Source of the DNA: Chenopodium formosanum
Taxonomy: Eukaryota; Streptophyta; Magnoliopsida; Caryophyllales; Amaranthaceae
Assembly (NCBI GenBank): GCA_024500155.1
Contig: CM044877.1
Location: forward strand, 33,231,001 to 33,295,000
Length of the DNA stretch: 64,000 nucleotides
Direction: 5' to 3'
Shown here: in pieces, positions 44,956 through 57,212 of the stretch
Numbering within the stretch: position 1 is the first letter of the stretch
Layout of the letters: each line of letters begins with the position of its first letter
Made by a program: the position numbers and the translations under genes
Notes under the pieces: generated by a model
Databases searched by the model: none
The model's input: only the letters and a program-made list of their open reading frames with translations
What the model was told of the DNA's origin: nothing

Positions 44956-45670
44956 TGATGTGAATTATTGATCCGAAAATCAACAAAACACAAGGGATAT
45001 GTTTAACTCTAATTCTATACAGGAAATCCACCAAGAATTAAAAAAAAACTAAGATTAATCAATTAAGAATCCACCTAATTAATCAATCCAAACGAATGTT
45101 TTAACTTAAACAAGCAAAACAGCAATTGATCACAATCAACAAAAACTCAAGTATGCAACTTAAGAAATAAATCTGAATATTAATCTCTATTTAATTCGTG
45201 TGTTTTACAGCCCTATTTATAGACTTAGTTTACCTAGGAAGATTAGGACAAGTTCCTAATTCAATCCTAATTAAACTAGAATTCTAACTTGCTTGAAGAG
45301 CAAGCACCTTGGCGCACAAGCATACACCAAACTCCTTGGAGAACAAGCACACGCCTAAACTGATTTATTTTGCTAACTAACTGATTTTAAAAGCAACTAA
45401 ATAAAGATTAAAGATCCTAATGCTTGAACCAAGAAAAACCCTTTCAAGTGAAAGGTAAAAACTTGTAAGCAAAATCTAAGTAAAGAAAATTCAAGAAAGT
45501 TCAAGAAAGTGAACTAGACTCCAAGAAAAGCCACAAAGCAAACCGTGACTTTGCTTTGATATCCAAGAAAGTGTCCATGCAATGCTTGGCTTGAATCAAT
45601 GTTTAGGGATAAACTATCTTGATGCATGATAAGCAAATCTTCGAAGTTCTCCATGCTTAGACTTGCATCA
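44956..45670 (-). repeat. B2 right (5') LTR (715 bp), long subtype
   Basis: Resembles the B1 LTRs (keeps the CTCCTTGGAGAAC block near 45331) and not its own left partner. Confidence 0.92.
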
Positions 45671-48430
45671 CCACTTGGTGAAATAATCCATGCCCCATTT
45701 TGCAAACGGGATTGGGCTGTGGATGGCCGTCAGATCAGTATCCGGACGGTGAATGAGTTTGCCAAATTTTTGGCACTTGTCACATTTCTTCACCAATTCC
45801 TTGGCGTCTTCCTCAAGAGTGGGCCAAAAATAATGTCGTTTGGCTCTGACGGCTAGGGACCTGCCGCCTATATGAGAGGCGCAGAATCCCGAGTGCAAGT
45901 CTTCGAGAACTTCTTTCCCCTTTGCTGGGGTGACACACTTCAACAAAGGCTTCAGAAACCCTGCCTTGAAGAGTTCTCCATTTTTCAACTCGAAGCTTGC
46001 AGCTCGCTTTTTCAGGACGGCTGCTTCCTGTGGCGAATCAGGAAGTGTACCGTCTGAAAGGTAGGCCCGGATGCCATCCATCCAGGTAGAGCTTCGGTCC
46101 AAAATTCCAATGGGATCCTCATAGATGCTTCTCTTTTCAAGAACTTCCCAAAATACTGACCGAGGCGTATCATGGCAGGCGGAAGACACCAGCTTTAACA
46201 ATGCATCCGCCTGGTTATTTTTCGACCTAGGCACTTGACTCAGACGGAATTCCTCAAGTGCCTTGGTCTCTTCTTTGACTGCCTGAAGATATTTAATCAC
46301 AGCCGGATGAGCAGCCTCATAGCTTCCCTCATACTAGCTAACGACCAATTGAGAATCAGAGTAGGCGTCAATTTTCATGGCCCCTGCTGCCTTACACATG
46401 CGAATGCCAGCTAGCATGGCTTCATATTCCGCCTCATTGTTAGAGGCTTGAAATTTGAAGCGTAGTGCATACTCAAATCTGTCCCCTTCAGGAGACTCGT
46501 ACATTACGCCTGCACCACAGCCGTTCTTAGTAGAACTCCCGTCTACATACACTTTCAAAACCTGATCAAGATTATCCGGAGCCACCGAACGGGTCATTTC
46601 AACAATGAAGTCGGCAAACGCCTGACCTTTCACTGCCTTTCTTGGTTCGTAAGTGATTTCAAGACTTCGCATTTCAATAGCCCATTTCAACATTCTCCCA
46701 GATGAGTGCAAGGTAGACATTGGCCGGTTTAGTGGCTAGTCGATGTAAAACACCACTGGGTGTGCCAGAAAGTAGGGCTTCAATTTTTTGAAAGCCATAT
46801 AAAGAGCAAGGCCAAATTTTTCAACCATGGGATACCGGAGTTCAGCATTTTTAAGAACATGGCTAATGAAGTAAACCGGGAGCTGCACGCCACCTCGCTC
46901 AGCAAGGAGAACGACACTAAGGGCATGATCTGAAACGGTTAAGTACATGTACAACGTCTCCCTAGGTAAAGGACTGACCAACCTAGGTAGAGAATATAGA
47001 TGCTCTTTCAACCTCTAGAATGTCGCCTCAGCATCCTCCCCCCATTCAAATCTTGTTTTCTTCCTGATTTCTTGGAAGAAGTAGAGGCACTTGTCGCCTG
47101 ACCGGTTGAGGAACCTCCCCAGGGCGGCTAGACATCCGGTGAGTCTCAGCACTTCCTTGACAGAACGGGGGGACTTCATGTCTATCACCGCCTGCATCTT
47201 TTCAGGGTTAGCCTCTATCCCCCTTTGATCAATCAGGAATCCGAGAAACATCCCAAACTCAACACCAAAGACGCATTTCTTAGGATTCAACATAACCCTA
47301 TGCCGCCTGAGGGTGGTGAATGTTTCTCGGAGATCAGCAAGGTGATCCGTCTGTAGCTTGGATTTGACTATCATGTCATCAATGTACGCCTCCACATTCC
47401 TCCCAATCTGATTAATGAAGACCGTATTAATCATCTTTGGAAAGTGGCAGGCGCATTTTTCAAGCCAAACGACATCACAGTATAACAGAATAACCCCTGA
47501 TCAGTGACGAAGGCCGTCTTCTCTTAATCTTTCTTTCACAGGGGTATCTGATGGAAGCCGGAGTAGGCATCCATAAAGCTCATCAAGGCGTGACCGGCTG
47601 TAGAGTCGACCAGACTGTCGATCTTTGGAAGCAAGTAACTGTCCTTTGGACACACCTTGTTGAGGTCTGTGTAATCAAAACACAAGCGCCAGGTCCCATT
47701 CGGTTTCTTAAAAAGGAACACATTGGCCACCCAGTCAGGAAAATTACAGGGCCGGATGAACCTAGCGTCTAGCAGCTTTTTGACTTCAGGAGCTACCGCC
47801 TGACTTCTTTCCTCGCCGTGGTTTCTTTTCTTTTGCCGGATGGGCTTCTTTTTGGGGTCCACGGCGAGTTTGTGGACAGCGAGATCCGGGCTGACGCCTG
47901 GCATCTTTTCCACTTCAAAGGTAAAAATGTCTTTGAATTACTTCAGCAGAAGGTGCAAGCTTGCACCCAAAGTAGCATGAGCAACCGTCCCAACCTTCAG
48001 AGTACGTTCTGGACAGCTTTCATCCAGAACAAGATCAATAATTTCACCAGCCGGTTGAGGGCGGAGCTCCTCTGACCGTTCACCGGTCAGTGATTGCTAT
48101 TTTTTCTCTTTCTTCACCTCCACCAGCAGAGGTGCCTTTCTTTTCTCCCCAGCTGCTGGTGGGACAGGCGCAGGGTCGGCATCCTTGACATTGTCAAGGT
48201 CTATTGGTTCCTGGCCGTCTAGGGCCACAGTGTCTCTAACGGCTGAGAGATAACACTCTCGGGCCGTCTTCTAGTCCCCATTTAGGGAACCCACAGTTCC
48301 GTCATCCCTCTCATACTTGATGAGCATGAGAGATGGGATGATTACTGCCTTGGCTACGTTGAGGGTCGGCCGGCCAAGGATAATGTTGTAGGCGGTCAAC
48401 TCCTCAACGACCAAGAATCTGACGACAATA
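45671..48430 (-). pseudogene. Element C segment, copy 2 (tandem duplicate of 36805-39564)
   Basis: Exactly 2760 bp, as copy 1, with a constant offset of 8866 bp: frame ends at 46736, 47015 and 48271 match 37870, 38149 and 39405. It carries the same stops, the same WGMD/YFTKW deletion and the UAG at 48097-48099. Single-base differences are scattered, for example a palm-region and linker substitution or two. This is a duplication of an already dead segment, not a second insertion. Confidence 0.92.
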
Positions 48431-49154
48431 TGATGTGAATTATTGATCCGAAAATCAACAAAACACAAGGGATATGTTTAAGTCTGATTCTATACAGGAA
48501 ATCCACCAAGAATTAAACAAAAACTAAGATTAATCAATTAAGAATCCACCTAATTAATCAATCCAAACGAATGTTTTAACTAAAACAAGCAAAACAGCAA
48601 TTGATCACAATCAACAAAAAAACTCAAGTATGCAACTTAAGAAATAAATCTGAATATTAATCTTTATGTATATCTATTCGTGTGTTTACAGCCCTATTTA
48701 TAAGACTTAGTTTTCCTAGGAAGATTAGGACAAGTCCCTAATTCAATCCTAATTAAACTAGAATTCTAACATGCTTGAAGAGCAAGCACCTTGGCGCACA
48801 AGCATACACCAAACTGATTTATTTTGCTAACTAACTTATTTTTAAAGCAACTAAATAAATAAATAAATAAAAATTAAAGAACTAAATAAAGATTAAGATC
48901 CTAATGCTTGAACCAAGAAAAACCCTTTCAAGTGAAAGGTAAAAACTTGTAAGCAAAATCTAAGTAAAGAAAATTCAAGAAAGTTCAAGAAAGTGAACTA
49001 GACTCCAAGAAAAGCCACTAAGCAAACCGTGGCTTTGCTTTGATATCCAAGAAAGTGTCCATGCAATGCTTGGCTTGAATCAATGTTTAGGGACAAGCTA
49101 TCTTGATGCATGATAAGCAAATCTTCGAAGTTCTCCATGCTTAGACTTGCATCA
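48431..49154 (-). repeat. Solo LTR of family B in element C protease
   Basis: 724 bp with a perfect target duplicate CAATA (48426-48430 and 49155-49159). Short subtype, the closest match to the left LTR of B2. It splits the protease codons between GRHI and VVRFL. Confidence 0.93.
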
Positions 49155-51101
49155 CAATATGTCGTCCTTGGCCCTTCTCTCCCAGCCGGATGTGTAAGTC
49201 AATTCTTCCGGCCGGGTAGACCATCCCACCCCCGAAACCAACCAAGGGGTGGGTGACCGGATGCATGCAGCTGACGTTATATTTCAGCTTTTGCAAGCAC
49301 CGGAGGCTGATGATGTCTGATGAGCTGCCGGTGTCGATAAGGATTTTTCCAACCAGTTGGTTGGAAACCTTACATTTAATGACAACCGGGTCATCATGCG
49401 GACGGCGGACGCTGCCCCTATCCTTCTCAGTAATCAAGACGTCTAGGAAGGAGGTGCTTGTAGACGCCTGCTCGTCATCATCATTGTCCATCTTTCGAAG
49501 ATGGCTCTTGGTGCCCCGGATGGTAGGGCCACCACAGGAGAACCCGCCTGCTATTGTGTAGACCGGCTCCTTATCGGTATCAGAGCTACTAGCAGGCTAG
49601 GGGGGTAGTCTTGGAGGACTGACCCTTGTTTTTCTTTTTTGCCCCGGCTGGGGACTTAGATATGTAGGACTTCAACAGCCCTTTGTCAGCCAGATGGTCC
49701 AACGCCCGCTGAAGACTGAAGCAGTCGTTGGTGTCCTGGCCGACCTCCTCATGGAACTGATAGAATTTATTTTTGTTCCGTGACTAGACATAACTCTTCA
49801 TAGGATTCGGCTTTTCAATGGACAGCCGGTCCTTTACCTCCATGAGGATGGAGTTACAGTCTTTATTAAACTCGTACTTGGGGACGTACGATGTAAACTC
49901 TTTCTTTCTCTTCTGGGACGGCTGGTCAGAGTCAGTAACCGCCCAGACTTCTTTTCTTTTCTTGCTCTCTTATTTGTTTTTGGCCGGCTAAGCTGACCGG
50001 CTATCTTTCTGTTTGTCGGACTTCTTGGAGTCCGACTGGCTACCAGGCGAGCAGAGGTCGGTAGCTTGGATGTAGCTTTCAACCTCCCTCAGGGCCTCCT
50101 GTAAGGTGAAATCCCCTTTTCTGACTAGGTCAAACTTAAAGGTCGACCCGTCTCTCACACCCTTGAAAAGTCTGTAAAAGCTACCTTGTCAGACAGTCCT
50201 TGAATCTGAATTCTTATCAGATTGAACCGCCTGACATATGAGCGCAGCCCTTCTCTCTCTCCCTGCTTAACAGTGCTCAAATTAAGGCTTGATTTTTTAA
50301 CAGGGATGTTCAATGAGAAGTTGGAAGCAAACAGTAAGGCGAGCTTCCTGAAGCTATCGATGGACCCGGCTGGCAAATTGTCAAACCATTGTTGGGCAAT
50401 ACCCTTTAATGTAGCCGGGAAGCACCGACACCAAGTGGCATCATCCAACCCCTGCAGATACATGAGGTTGGTGTAAGCCATAAGGTGGTCTTCTGGGTTG
50501 GTGGTACCATCATAGGTACCAACCAACACATTCTTAACCTTGGCCGGCTGGGCCGCCTCAGTTACCTCCCGGGTGAACGCAGAAAGTTGTTCACCCAGGC
50601 GCAGCAAACGAAGCTGCCAGTCCAATGGCTGGACATTTGGATATGCCACCTGACCTCCAAAGAGGGCTGGCTGCATAAAATGAGGCGGATACTGGTCGTA
50701 GACCTGAGTAGGCACATACGGTACAACTCCAATCATATGAGGGCCAGAATGGACGGTATTACCGCCTCTCTGACTCTCATGCAAGGAAGATGCATTCCCG
50801 ACAGAGTTATTGTTGAAGCTGTCTGGAAAGTTCGACGTTGAAGCTGACTCGGACAACGATTGGTTTCTCTTCCGGTTAATGATCTCCCGGGCATCAAGAG
50901 TTGATTTTTTACTTCTCACCGGCTGCTGAGTCCGGCGAGTGTTATTGGTGTTCTTCCCAAGAAGGAGAATTTTGACCAACCAATGGTCTCGGCTGCCTTC
51001 TCCTTTGATGAGGAGTGGGCTGCCGGTCTCTGACTAACTTCCCCTTCTCTGGAGGAGTCTTCTTCACCGACTGACATTTACTTAGGCCAGCCCGGCTTTT
51101 G
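49155..51101 (-). pseudogene. Element C: main part of gag and protease
   Basis: Read leftwards from the B3 insertion: charged region, Retrotrans_gag-like domain (50979-50155, with QPLDWQLRLLRLGEQ and NPEDHLMAYTNLMYLQGLDDA), frameshift near 50165, Lys-rich linker with stops near 49990 and 49975, finger region (about 49760-49700, weakened), TAG near 49600, and protease with DTGSSSD near 49335. It ends at 49155 where the B solo LTR is inserted, and continues at 48430. Confidence 0.87.
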
Positions 51102-51819
51102 TGATGCAAGTCTAAGCATGGAGAACTTCGAAGATTTGCTTATCATGCATCAAGATAGCTTTTCCCTAAACATTGATTCAAGCCAAGCATTGCATGGACA
51201 CTTTCTTGGATATCAAAGCAAAGCCACGGTTTGCTTAGTGACTTTTCTTAGAGTCTAGTTCACTTTCTTGAACTTTCTTGAATTTTCTTTACTTAGATTT
51301 TGCTTACAAGTTTTTACCTTTCACTTGAAAGGGTTTTTCTTGGTTCAAGCATTAGGATCTTTAATCTTTATTTAGTTCATTAATTTTTATTTATTTATTT
51401 AGTTGCTTTAAAAATCAGTTAGTTAGCAAAATAAATCAGTTTGGTGTATGTTTGTGCGCCAAGGTGCTTGCTCTTCAAGCAAGTTAGAATTCTAGTTTAA
51501 TTAGGATTGAATTAGGGACTTGTTCTAATCTTCCTAAGTAAACTAAGTCTTATAAATAGGGCTGTAAACACACGAATAAACATATAGAGATTAATATTCA
51601 GATTTATTACTTAAGTTGCTTACTTGAGTTTTTTGTTGATTGTGATCAATTGCTGTTTTGCTTGTTTTAGTTAAAACATTCGTTTGGATTGATTAATTAG
51701 GTGGATTCTTAATTGATTAATCTTAGTTTTTGTTTAATTCTTGGTGGATTTCCTTTATAGAATTAGACTTAAACATATCCCTTGTGTTTTGTTGATTTTC
51801 GGATCAATAATTCACATCA
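51102..51819 (+). repeat. B3 5' LTR (718 bp)
   Basis: TGATGCAAGTC...TTCACATCA. TATA box TATAAATA at 51551-51558. Near-identical to the 3' LTR. Followed by the primer site. Confidence 0.95.
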
Positions 51820-51823
51820 TCTT

Positions 51824-51839
51824 TGGTATCAGAGCCAGG
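51824..51839 (+). other. B3 primer-binding site
   Basis: TGGTATCAGAGCCAGG, initiator-Met tRNA type, four bases after the LTR. Confidence 0.92.
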
Positions 51840-52112
51840 TTTGCGCAACTTCGGTAAAAATTAAACTGGGAACAATTGGCTGGGAATTTTTCCGTGATTT
51901 TTTTTGCATTGAACTCTAAAAACGTTCAGCTACCACCATATAAAATTTCATAATTTGTAGTTGAGTAACGCGTTCTACAAAGTCTCAAACGTTTGGTGTT
52001 TGTGCACTGATTTGCGGTTGAGAGTCCGGTTCTTGTGTTGCCTAGTTTTTCTTCAAGATTCGATCTTTTAATCAAGATTTTTGCATGAACTGACTTGGTT
52101 TGTGTAGGAATC

Positions 52113-53837
52113 ATGAGTGACGAGGAGGTTCCACAGGTTCCAAGGGGATTAACCTTAGAACAGGCTCAAAATCTTAGAAGAGATAGGCGAATTGACGAGT
52201 TGGCAGCAAGGATGGATGAGATATTAAAAAGGCTTGATACTCTTGCTGGAGATTCTTCAAGGAAAGGGAATTCTAACCCTAATTCTGGTTCAAGTGAGGA
52301 AGAACAACCAAGGAGGAACCCAAGGAGGCCACGAAATAATTATTCCTCAACTGATGAATCACCAAGGCCTAGGAGAAGAGACCGACCAAAGTAAGATGAT
52401 AGGAACCTTAGATTAGATCTTCCCGAATTCAATGGGAGTATGAATGAACTTGAAAAATACTTTGAGTGGATTAGAAGGGCCGAGACACTCTTTGATTACA
52501 AGGAGTATGATGAAAGGAAAAGATGCAAATTGGCTGAATAAAAACTGACCGGTTATGCTAGTCTTTGGTATGATAATCTAAAGAAGAAGAGGCATAAGGA
52601 GGGGCGTGCAAGAATCTCAACTTGGGAACAACTCAAGAAGCACATGAAAAAAAGGTTCGTACCTAGTGATTATATTCAAGATGTTTATCTTAAGATGCAA
52701 CTTTTTAAACAAAATTCTATGACTGTTGAGAATTATATTGGTGAATTTGAAAAGTTATGCATGCTATGTGGCTTAGAAGAGATTGTTGAGCATAAGATTG
52801 CTAGATTTATTTCGGGGTTGAATGATAATATTGCTGAAAAAGTTGAATTGCAACAATATTGGTCCTTTGAGGATGTTTGCAAGGTAGCTTTGAAAGTTGA
52901 AAAATAGATAAAGGGGAAGAAAGGGACGTACACTAAGACCTTTGTAAAAGGTTTCACTAAACCTTTTGAGAAGAACAGCTTGGAGAAAAGTGGTTCTAGT
53001 TCGAACTACGAGGAGACTAAATCAAAGTTTGAAGCTCCTAAAAAGCTTGTTGAAGATAGGAAGTGCTTCAAGTGTGGTAGTGTTGGTCACATTGCAACTA
53101 ATTGTCCATCAAAAAGAGTAATGACTGCTCAAGAGTGGGAACAAGAACAAGCTAAGTGTGACCAAGGTAGTGACTATGAAGAAAAGAACGAAGAGGAAAA
53201 CTTTGAAGAAGAAGAGGGGCATATTGACGAAATTGATCCCGAGGCTCATGGTCAAAGTTTGGTTCTAAGAAGGGCACTACACTCTAAAACCGTACCTATG
53301 AAAAACAATCAAAGGGAGAAAATCTTTCTTACAAGGTGCAAGGTAGAAGATAGGTTGTGTGATATGATCATAGACACGGGGAGTTGCACTAATGTGGTAT
53401 CTACTACTTTGGTAGACAAATTGAAGTGGCCAACTACTGAACATCCAAGCCCTTAAAAGCTTCATTGGCTTAATAATTTGAGTGATGTTAAGGTAACTAA
53501 ACAAGCCTTAATCTCCTTTTCAATTGGTAAATTTCATGATAAAGTTTTGTGTGATGTTTGTCTTATGGATGCTTGTCATATACTATTAGGCCGTCCTTGG
53601 CAATATGATAGATTTGTGAAGTTTGATGGAAGGACTAATGTGTATGTTGTGAGAAAAGGAGAAAAAGAGAGACTGGTTGCTTTAAAACCTTTGATAAGCA
53701 ACAAGTCTTCTAATGTTACCTCTAATTCGAAGAGTTCTTATTTGATTAGTGAGAGGGAATTAGAACAAGAGATTTGCAGCAACAATGTGGTATATATACT
53801 TGTTTCTAATGAGATTCGAATTGATCAAGATAAATAA
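52113..53837 (+). pseudogene. B3 gag-protease
   Basis: ATG 52113 (MSDEEVPQVPRG). Gag domain about 52440-52900, zinc knuckle C-x2-C-x4-H-x4-C (53064-53105), acidic Glu-rich linker, protease DTGSC at 53373-53387. Unlike B1 and B2, gag runs straight into protease in one frame, which looks ancestral. Point stops: TAA near 52393, TAA near 52540, TAG near 52906, TAA 53454-53456 and TAA 53835-53837 (CAA in B1). Most look like single substitutions. Confidence 0.9.
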
Positions 53838-56645
53838 GTAAAGAGGCCGTATGAATTGGAATCTGTTTTAGAAGAATTCAAGGATGTCTTTCCTAAGGAA
53901 TTACCTCCGGGACTACCTCCTATTCGTGGGATAGAGCATCAAATTGACTTGATTCCGGGAGCATCATTACCTAATAAGGCAGCTTATAGAAGTAATCCAG
54001 AAGAAACAAAGGAGATGCAAAGGCAAATTGAAGAGCTTATGGCTAGAGGATACGTGAGGGAAAGTATGAGCCCTTGTGCCGTGCCTACTTTACTTGTCCC
54101 AAAGAAAGATGGGAGTTGGCGCGTGTGTATTGATAGTAGGAGTGTGAATAACATCTTTATCAAATACCGATTTCCTATTCCAAGATTAGATGATCTACTT
54201 GATGAACTACATGGTTCACAGTTCTTTTCTAAGATTGATCTTATGAGTGGTTATCATCAAATTCGAATGAGAGAAGGAGATGAGTGGAAAACAGCATTCA
54301 AGACTAAGTTAGGGTTGTATGAATGGTTGGTGATGCCGTTTGGACTCACTAATGCACCTAGCACTTTCATGAGGTTGATGCATGAGGTACTTAAACCTTT
54401 CCTTGGCAAGTTTGTTGTTTATTTAGATGATATTCTGATATACTCTAAAAATTTGCATGATCATTTAAATCATCTAACAAGTGTGTTTGAAGTGTTAAGA
54501 GAGAAGAAACTCTATGCTAAGCTTGAAAAATTCTACTTCTTAGTGCCTAGTGTTACTTTTCTTGGTTATGTTGTATCAAAAGATGGAGTTTCAGTTGATC
54601 ATTTGAAAGTAGAGGCTATTAAAACTTGGCCTATTCCTACTAATATGAGTGAAGTAAGGTCTTTTCATGGTCTAGCTTCGTTCTATAGAAGATTTGTCAA
54701 GAATTTCTCAAGTATTGTGGCGTCTATGACCGAATGTTTGAAGAAGGACAAGGGTAAATTCGAATGGACTAAAGAAGCTCAAAGTGCATTTGAGTTGGTT
54801 AAAAAGAAGCTATGTGAAGCACCTATACTTGCATTACCAGATTTCTCAAGTCCTTTTGAAGTTGAAACCGATGCTAGTGGAGTTGGAATTGGAGCAGTTT
54901 TACTCCAAAAGAAGAGGCCTATTGCATATTTCAGTGAGAAATTGGGAGGAGCTCGATTGAACTATTCTACTTATGATAAAGAGTTCTATGCCATTGTTAG
55001 AGCTTTAGATCATTGGAGCCATTATCTCCGACCTAATCACTTTGTGTTGCATTCTGATCATGAAGCATTGAAGTACATACATGGACAACAAAAGCTCAAT
55101 CCTAGGCATGCTACGTGGGTTGAATTTTTACAATCATTTAATTTATCTTCAAGGTACAAAGAAGGGAAATCGAATGTTGTAGCTGATGCATTATCTAGAA
55201 GATACACTTTGATTAGAATTCTAAATAGCAAGCTACTTGGTTTTGAATTGATTAAAGAATACTACAAAGGTGAAGATGATTTTGCTACATTGATTGAAGA
55301 GTGTTCTAAAAGAGCCGTGGGTTCTTATTTGCTGCAAGATGGTTTTCTTTTCAAAGGAAATCGACTTTGTCTTCCTAAGGGTTCTATTAGAGAGCTAGTT
55401 GTTAGAGAAGCTCATGGGGGAGGAATTGCTGGTCACTTTGGTATTACAAAGACCTTGAGTATGTTACAAGAACACTTCTATTGGCCTAAGATGCTCACGG
55501 ATGTACAACTAGTTATTTCTAGGTGTGCAACTTGTCAAAAGGCGAAGGCTACTTTTCATCAAGGCTTGTTTACTCCTTTACCTGTTCCAGATTCACCTTG
55601 GGAAGATATTTCTATGGATTTTATTGTGGGATTGCCGAGAACACAACGGGGGAAAGACTCTATTATGGTTGTTGTGGATAGGTTCTCTAAGATGGCTAAT
55701 TTTGTTCCTTGTCACAAAGTGGATGATGCTATGAAAGTGGCGAAATTATACTTCAAAGAGATTGTTAGATTGCATGGAATTCCGAAAACTATTGTGAGTG
55801 ATCGAGATACAAAGTTCATGAGTTTCTTTTGGAAGTCTCTATGGAAGCTTGTGGGAACTAAATTGCTCTTTAGTACATCGTACCATCCACAAACTGATGG
55901 ACAAACCGAGGTTACTAATCGTACTCTTGGTGCGCTTTTGCGTGGGTTAGTGAGTAAGACACAAAAGGATTGGGACATCAAGTTAGCTCATGCGGAGTTT
56001 GCTTATAATAGATCACCTACATATGCTACCAAACATAGTCCTTTTGAGGTAGTCTATGGAGTCAATCCGAAACTTCCAATTGATCTTGTTCCATTGCCTA
56101 AGGGTGAATTAATTCACAAAGATGCCGAGTCTAAGTTGAAGAGTATGCTGAAATTACATGCTCAAGTTCGAACAAGAATAGAGAAAGTAAATGACATGTA
56201 CAAAGCTAGAGCAAACAAGCATAGAAGGCAACAAAGTTACACTATTGGAGACTTGGTATGGTTACATTTGAGAAAGGAAAGATTTCCAGGAAAACGCAAG
56301 AATAAGTTGATGCCTAGAAGTGAAGGTCCTTTCAAGATTGTTGAGAAGATCAATGACAATGCTTATAAGTTAGAACTTCCGGGAGAATATGGGGTTAGTG
56401 CTACATTCAATGTTGGCGATTTGGCTAAGTATATTCCTGATGAAGAACTTAGAAATTTGACGACAAATTCTTTCGAAGAAGAGGAGGATGATGCAAGTCT
56501 AAGCATGGAGAACTTCGAAGATTTGCTTATCATGCATCAAGATAGCTTGTCCCTAAACATTGATTCAAGCCAAGCATTGCATGGACACTTTCTTGGATAT
56601 CAAAGCAAAGCCACGGTTTGCTTAGTGACTTTTCTTGGAGTCTAG
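53838..56645 (+). CDS. B3 RT-RNase H-integrase, intact 929-residue frame from 53856
   Basis: Open from after TAA 53837 to TAG 56645. Domains: RT (about 54000-54720; palm YLDD near 54420, with one Val fewer before it than B1 and B2), RNase H (DASGVGIGAVLLQKK near 54871; HSDHEALKY near 55051), integrase zinc finger (H, H, then CATCQKAK near 55525), DDE core (DFIVGLP near 55617, SDRDTKF near 55797, HPQTDGQTE near 55885) and C-terminal domain (GDLVWLHLRKERFPGK near 56240). No chromodomain; the last 52 codons lie in the 3' LTR. No proper ATG start exists, since this is the back half of a polyprotein cut by an upstream stop. Confidence 0.9.
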   Translation, partial: VKRPYELESVLEEFKDVFPKELPPGLPPIRGIEHQIDLIPGASLPNKAAYRSNPEETKEMQRQIEELMARGYVRESMSPCAVPTLLVPKKDGSWRVCIDSRSVNNIFIKYRFPIPRLDDLLDELHGSQFFSKIDLMSGYHQIRMREGDEWKTAFKTKLGLYEWLVMPFGLTNAPSTFMRLMHEVLKPFLGKFVVYLDDILIYSKNLHDHLNHLTSVFEVLREKKLYAKLEKFYFLVPSVTFLGYVVSKDGVSVDHLKVEAIKTWPIPTNMSEVRSFHGLASFYRRFVKNFSSIVASMTECLKKDKGKFEWTKEAQSAFELVKKKLCEAPILALPDFSSPFEVETDASGVGIGAVLLQKKRPIAYFSEKLGGARLNYSTYDKEFYAIVRALDHWSHYLRPNHFVLHSDHEALKYIHGQQKLNPRHATWVEFLQSFNLSSRYKEGKSNVVADALSRRYTLIRILNSKLLGFELIKEYYKGEDDFATLIEECSKRAVGSYLLQDGFLFKGNRLCLPKGSIRELVVREAHGGGIAGHFGITKTLSMLQEHFYWPKMLTDVQLVISRCATCQKAKATFHQGLFTPLPVPDSPWEDISMDFIVGLPRTQRGKDSIMVVVDRFSKMANFVPCHKVDDAMKVAKLYFKEIVRLHGIPKTIVSDRDTKFMSFFWKSLWKLVGTKLLFSTSYHPQTDGQTEVTNRTLGALLRGLVSKTQKDWDIKLAHAEFAYNRSPTYATKHSPFEVVYGVNPKLPIDLVPLPKGELIHKDAESKLKSMLKLHAQVRTRIEKVNDMYKARANKHRRQQSYTIGDLVWLHLRKERFPGKRKNKLMPRSEGPFKIVEKINDNAYKLELPGEYGVSATFNVGDLAKYIPDEELRNLTTNSFEEEEDDASLSMENFEDLLIMHQDSLSLNIDSSQALHGHFLGYQSKATVCLVTFLGV

Positions 56646-57207
56646 TTCACTTTCTTGAACTTTCTTGAATTTTCTTTACTTAGATTTTGCTTACAAGTTT
56701 TTACCTTTCACTTGAAAGGGTTTTTCTTGGTTCAAGCATTAGGATCTTTAATCTTTATTTAGTTCTTTAATTTTTATTTATTTATTTAGTTGCTTTAAAA
56801 ATCAGTTAGTTAGCAAAATAAATCAGTTTGGTGTATGCTTGTGCGCCAAGGTGCTTGCTCTTCAAGCAAGTTAGAATTCTAGTTTAATTAGGATTGAATT
56901 AGGGACTTAACCTAATCTTCCTAGGTAAACTAAGTCTTATAAATAGGGTTGTAAACACACGAATAAACATATAGAGATTAATATTCAGATTTATTTCTTA
57001 AGTTGCATACTTGAGTTTATTTGTTGATTGTGATCAATTGCTGTTTTGCTTGTTTTAGTTAAAACATTCGTTTGGATTGATTAATTAGGTGGATTCTTAA
57101 TTGATTAATCTTAGTTTTTGTTTAATTCTTCGTGGATTTCCTGTATAGAATTAGACTTAAACATATCCCTTGTATTTTGTTGATTTTCGGATCAATAATT
57201 CACATCA
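56489..57207 (+). repeat. B3 3' LTR (719 bp)
   Basis: Preceded by polypurine tract GAAGAAGAGGAGGA. Its first 157 bp also encode the pol C-terminus. TATA box near 56938. Confidence 0.95.
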
Positions 57208-57212
57208 TTTTG

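Larger units (their letters stand above)
39565..45670 (-). mobile_element. Element B2: chimeric B element at the duplication joint
   Basis: Minus strand, structurally complete, but its flanks differ: CAATA at the left (39560-39564) and CCACT at the right (45671-45675). Its left LTR is the short subtype and its right LTR the long subtype. A single retrotransposition event gives matching flanks and LTRs, so B2 is the product of exchange between the B copies at the CAATA and CCACT sites. Confidence 0.9.
51102..57207 (+). mobile_element. Element B3: chromovirus/CRM-like retrotransposon
   Basis: Full-length insertion in gag of C with a perfect target duplicate TTTTG (51097-51101 and 57208-57212). 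LTRs 51102-51819 and 56489-57207, both of the short subtype. It has the best preserved pol of the window (929 residues from RT to the end), but gag and protease have point stops. Confidence 0.96.

Noticed and set aside
39565..45670. B2 as a normal third insertion
   Set aside because: Its flanks (CAATA and CCACT) and its two LTR subtypes do not match, and the C sequence beside it is a copy of 36805-39564.
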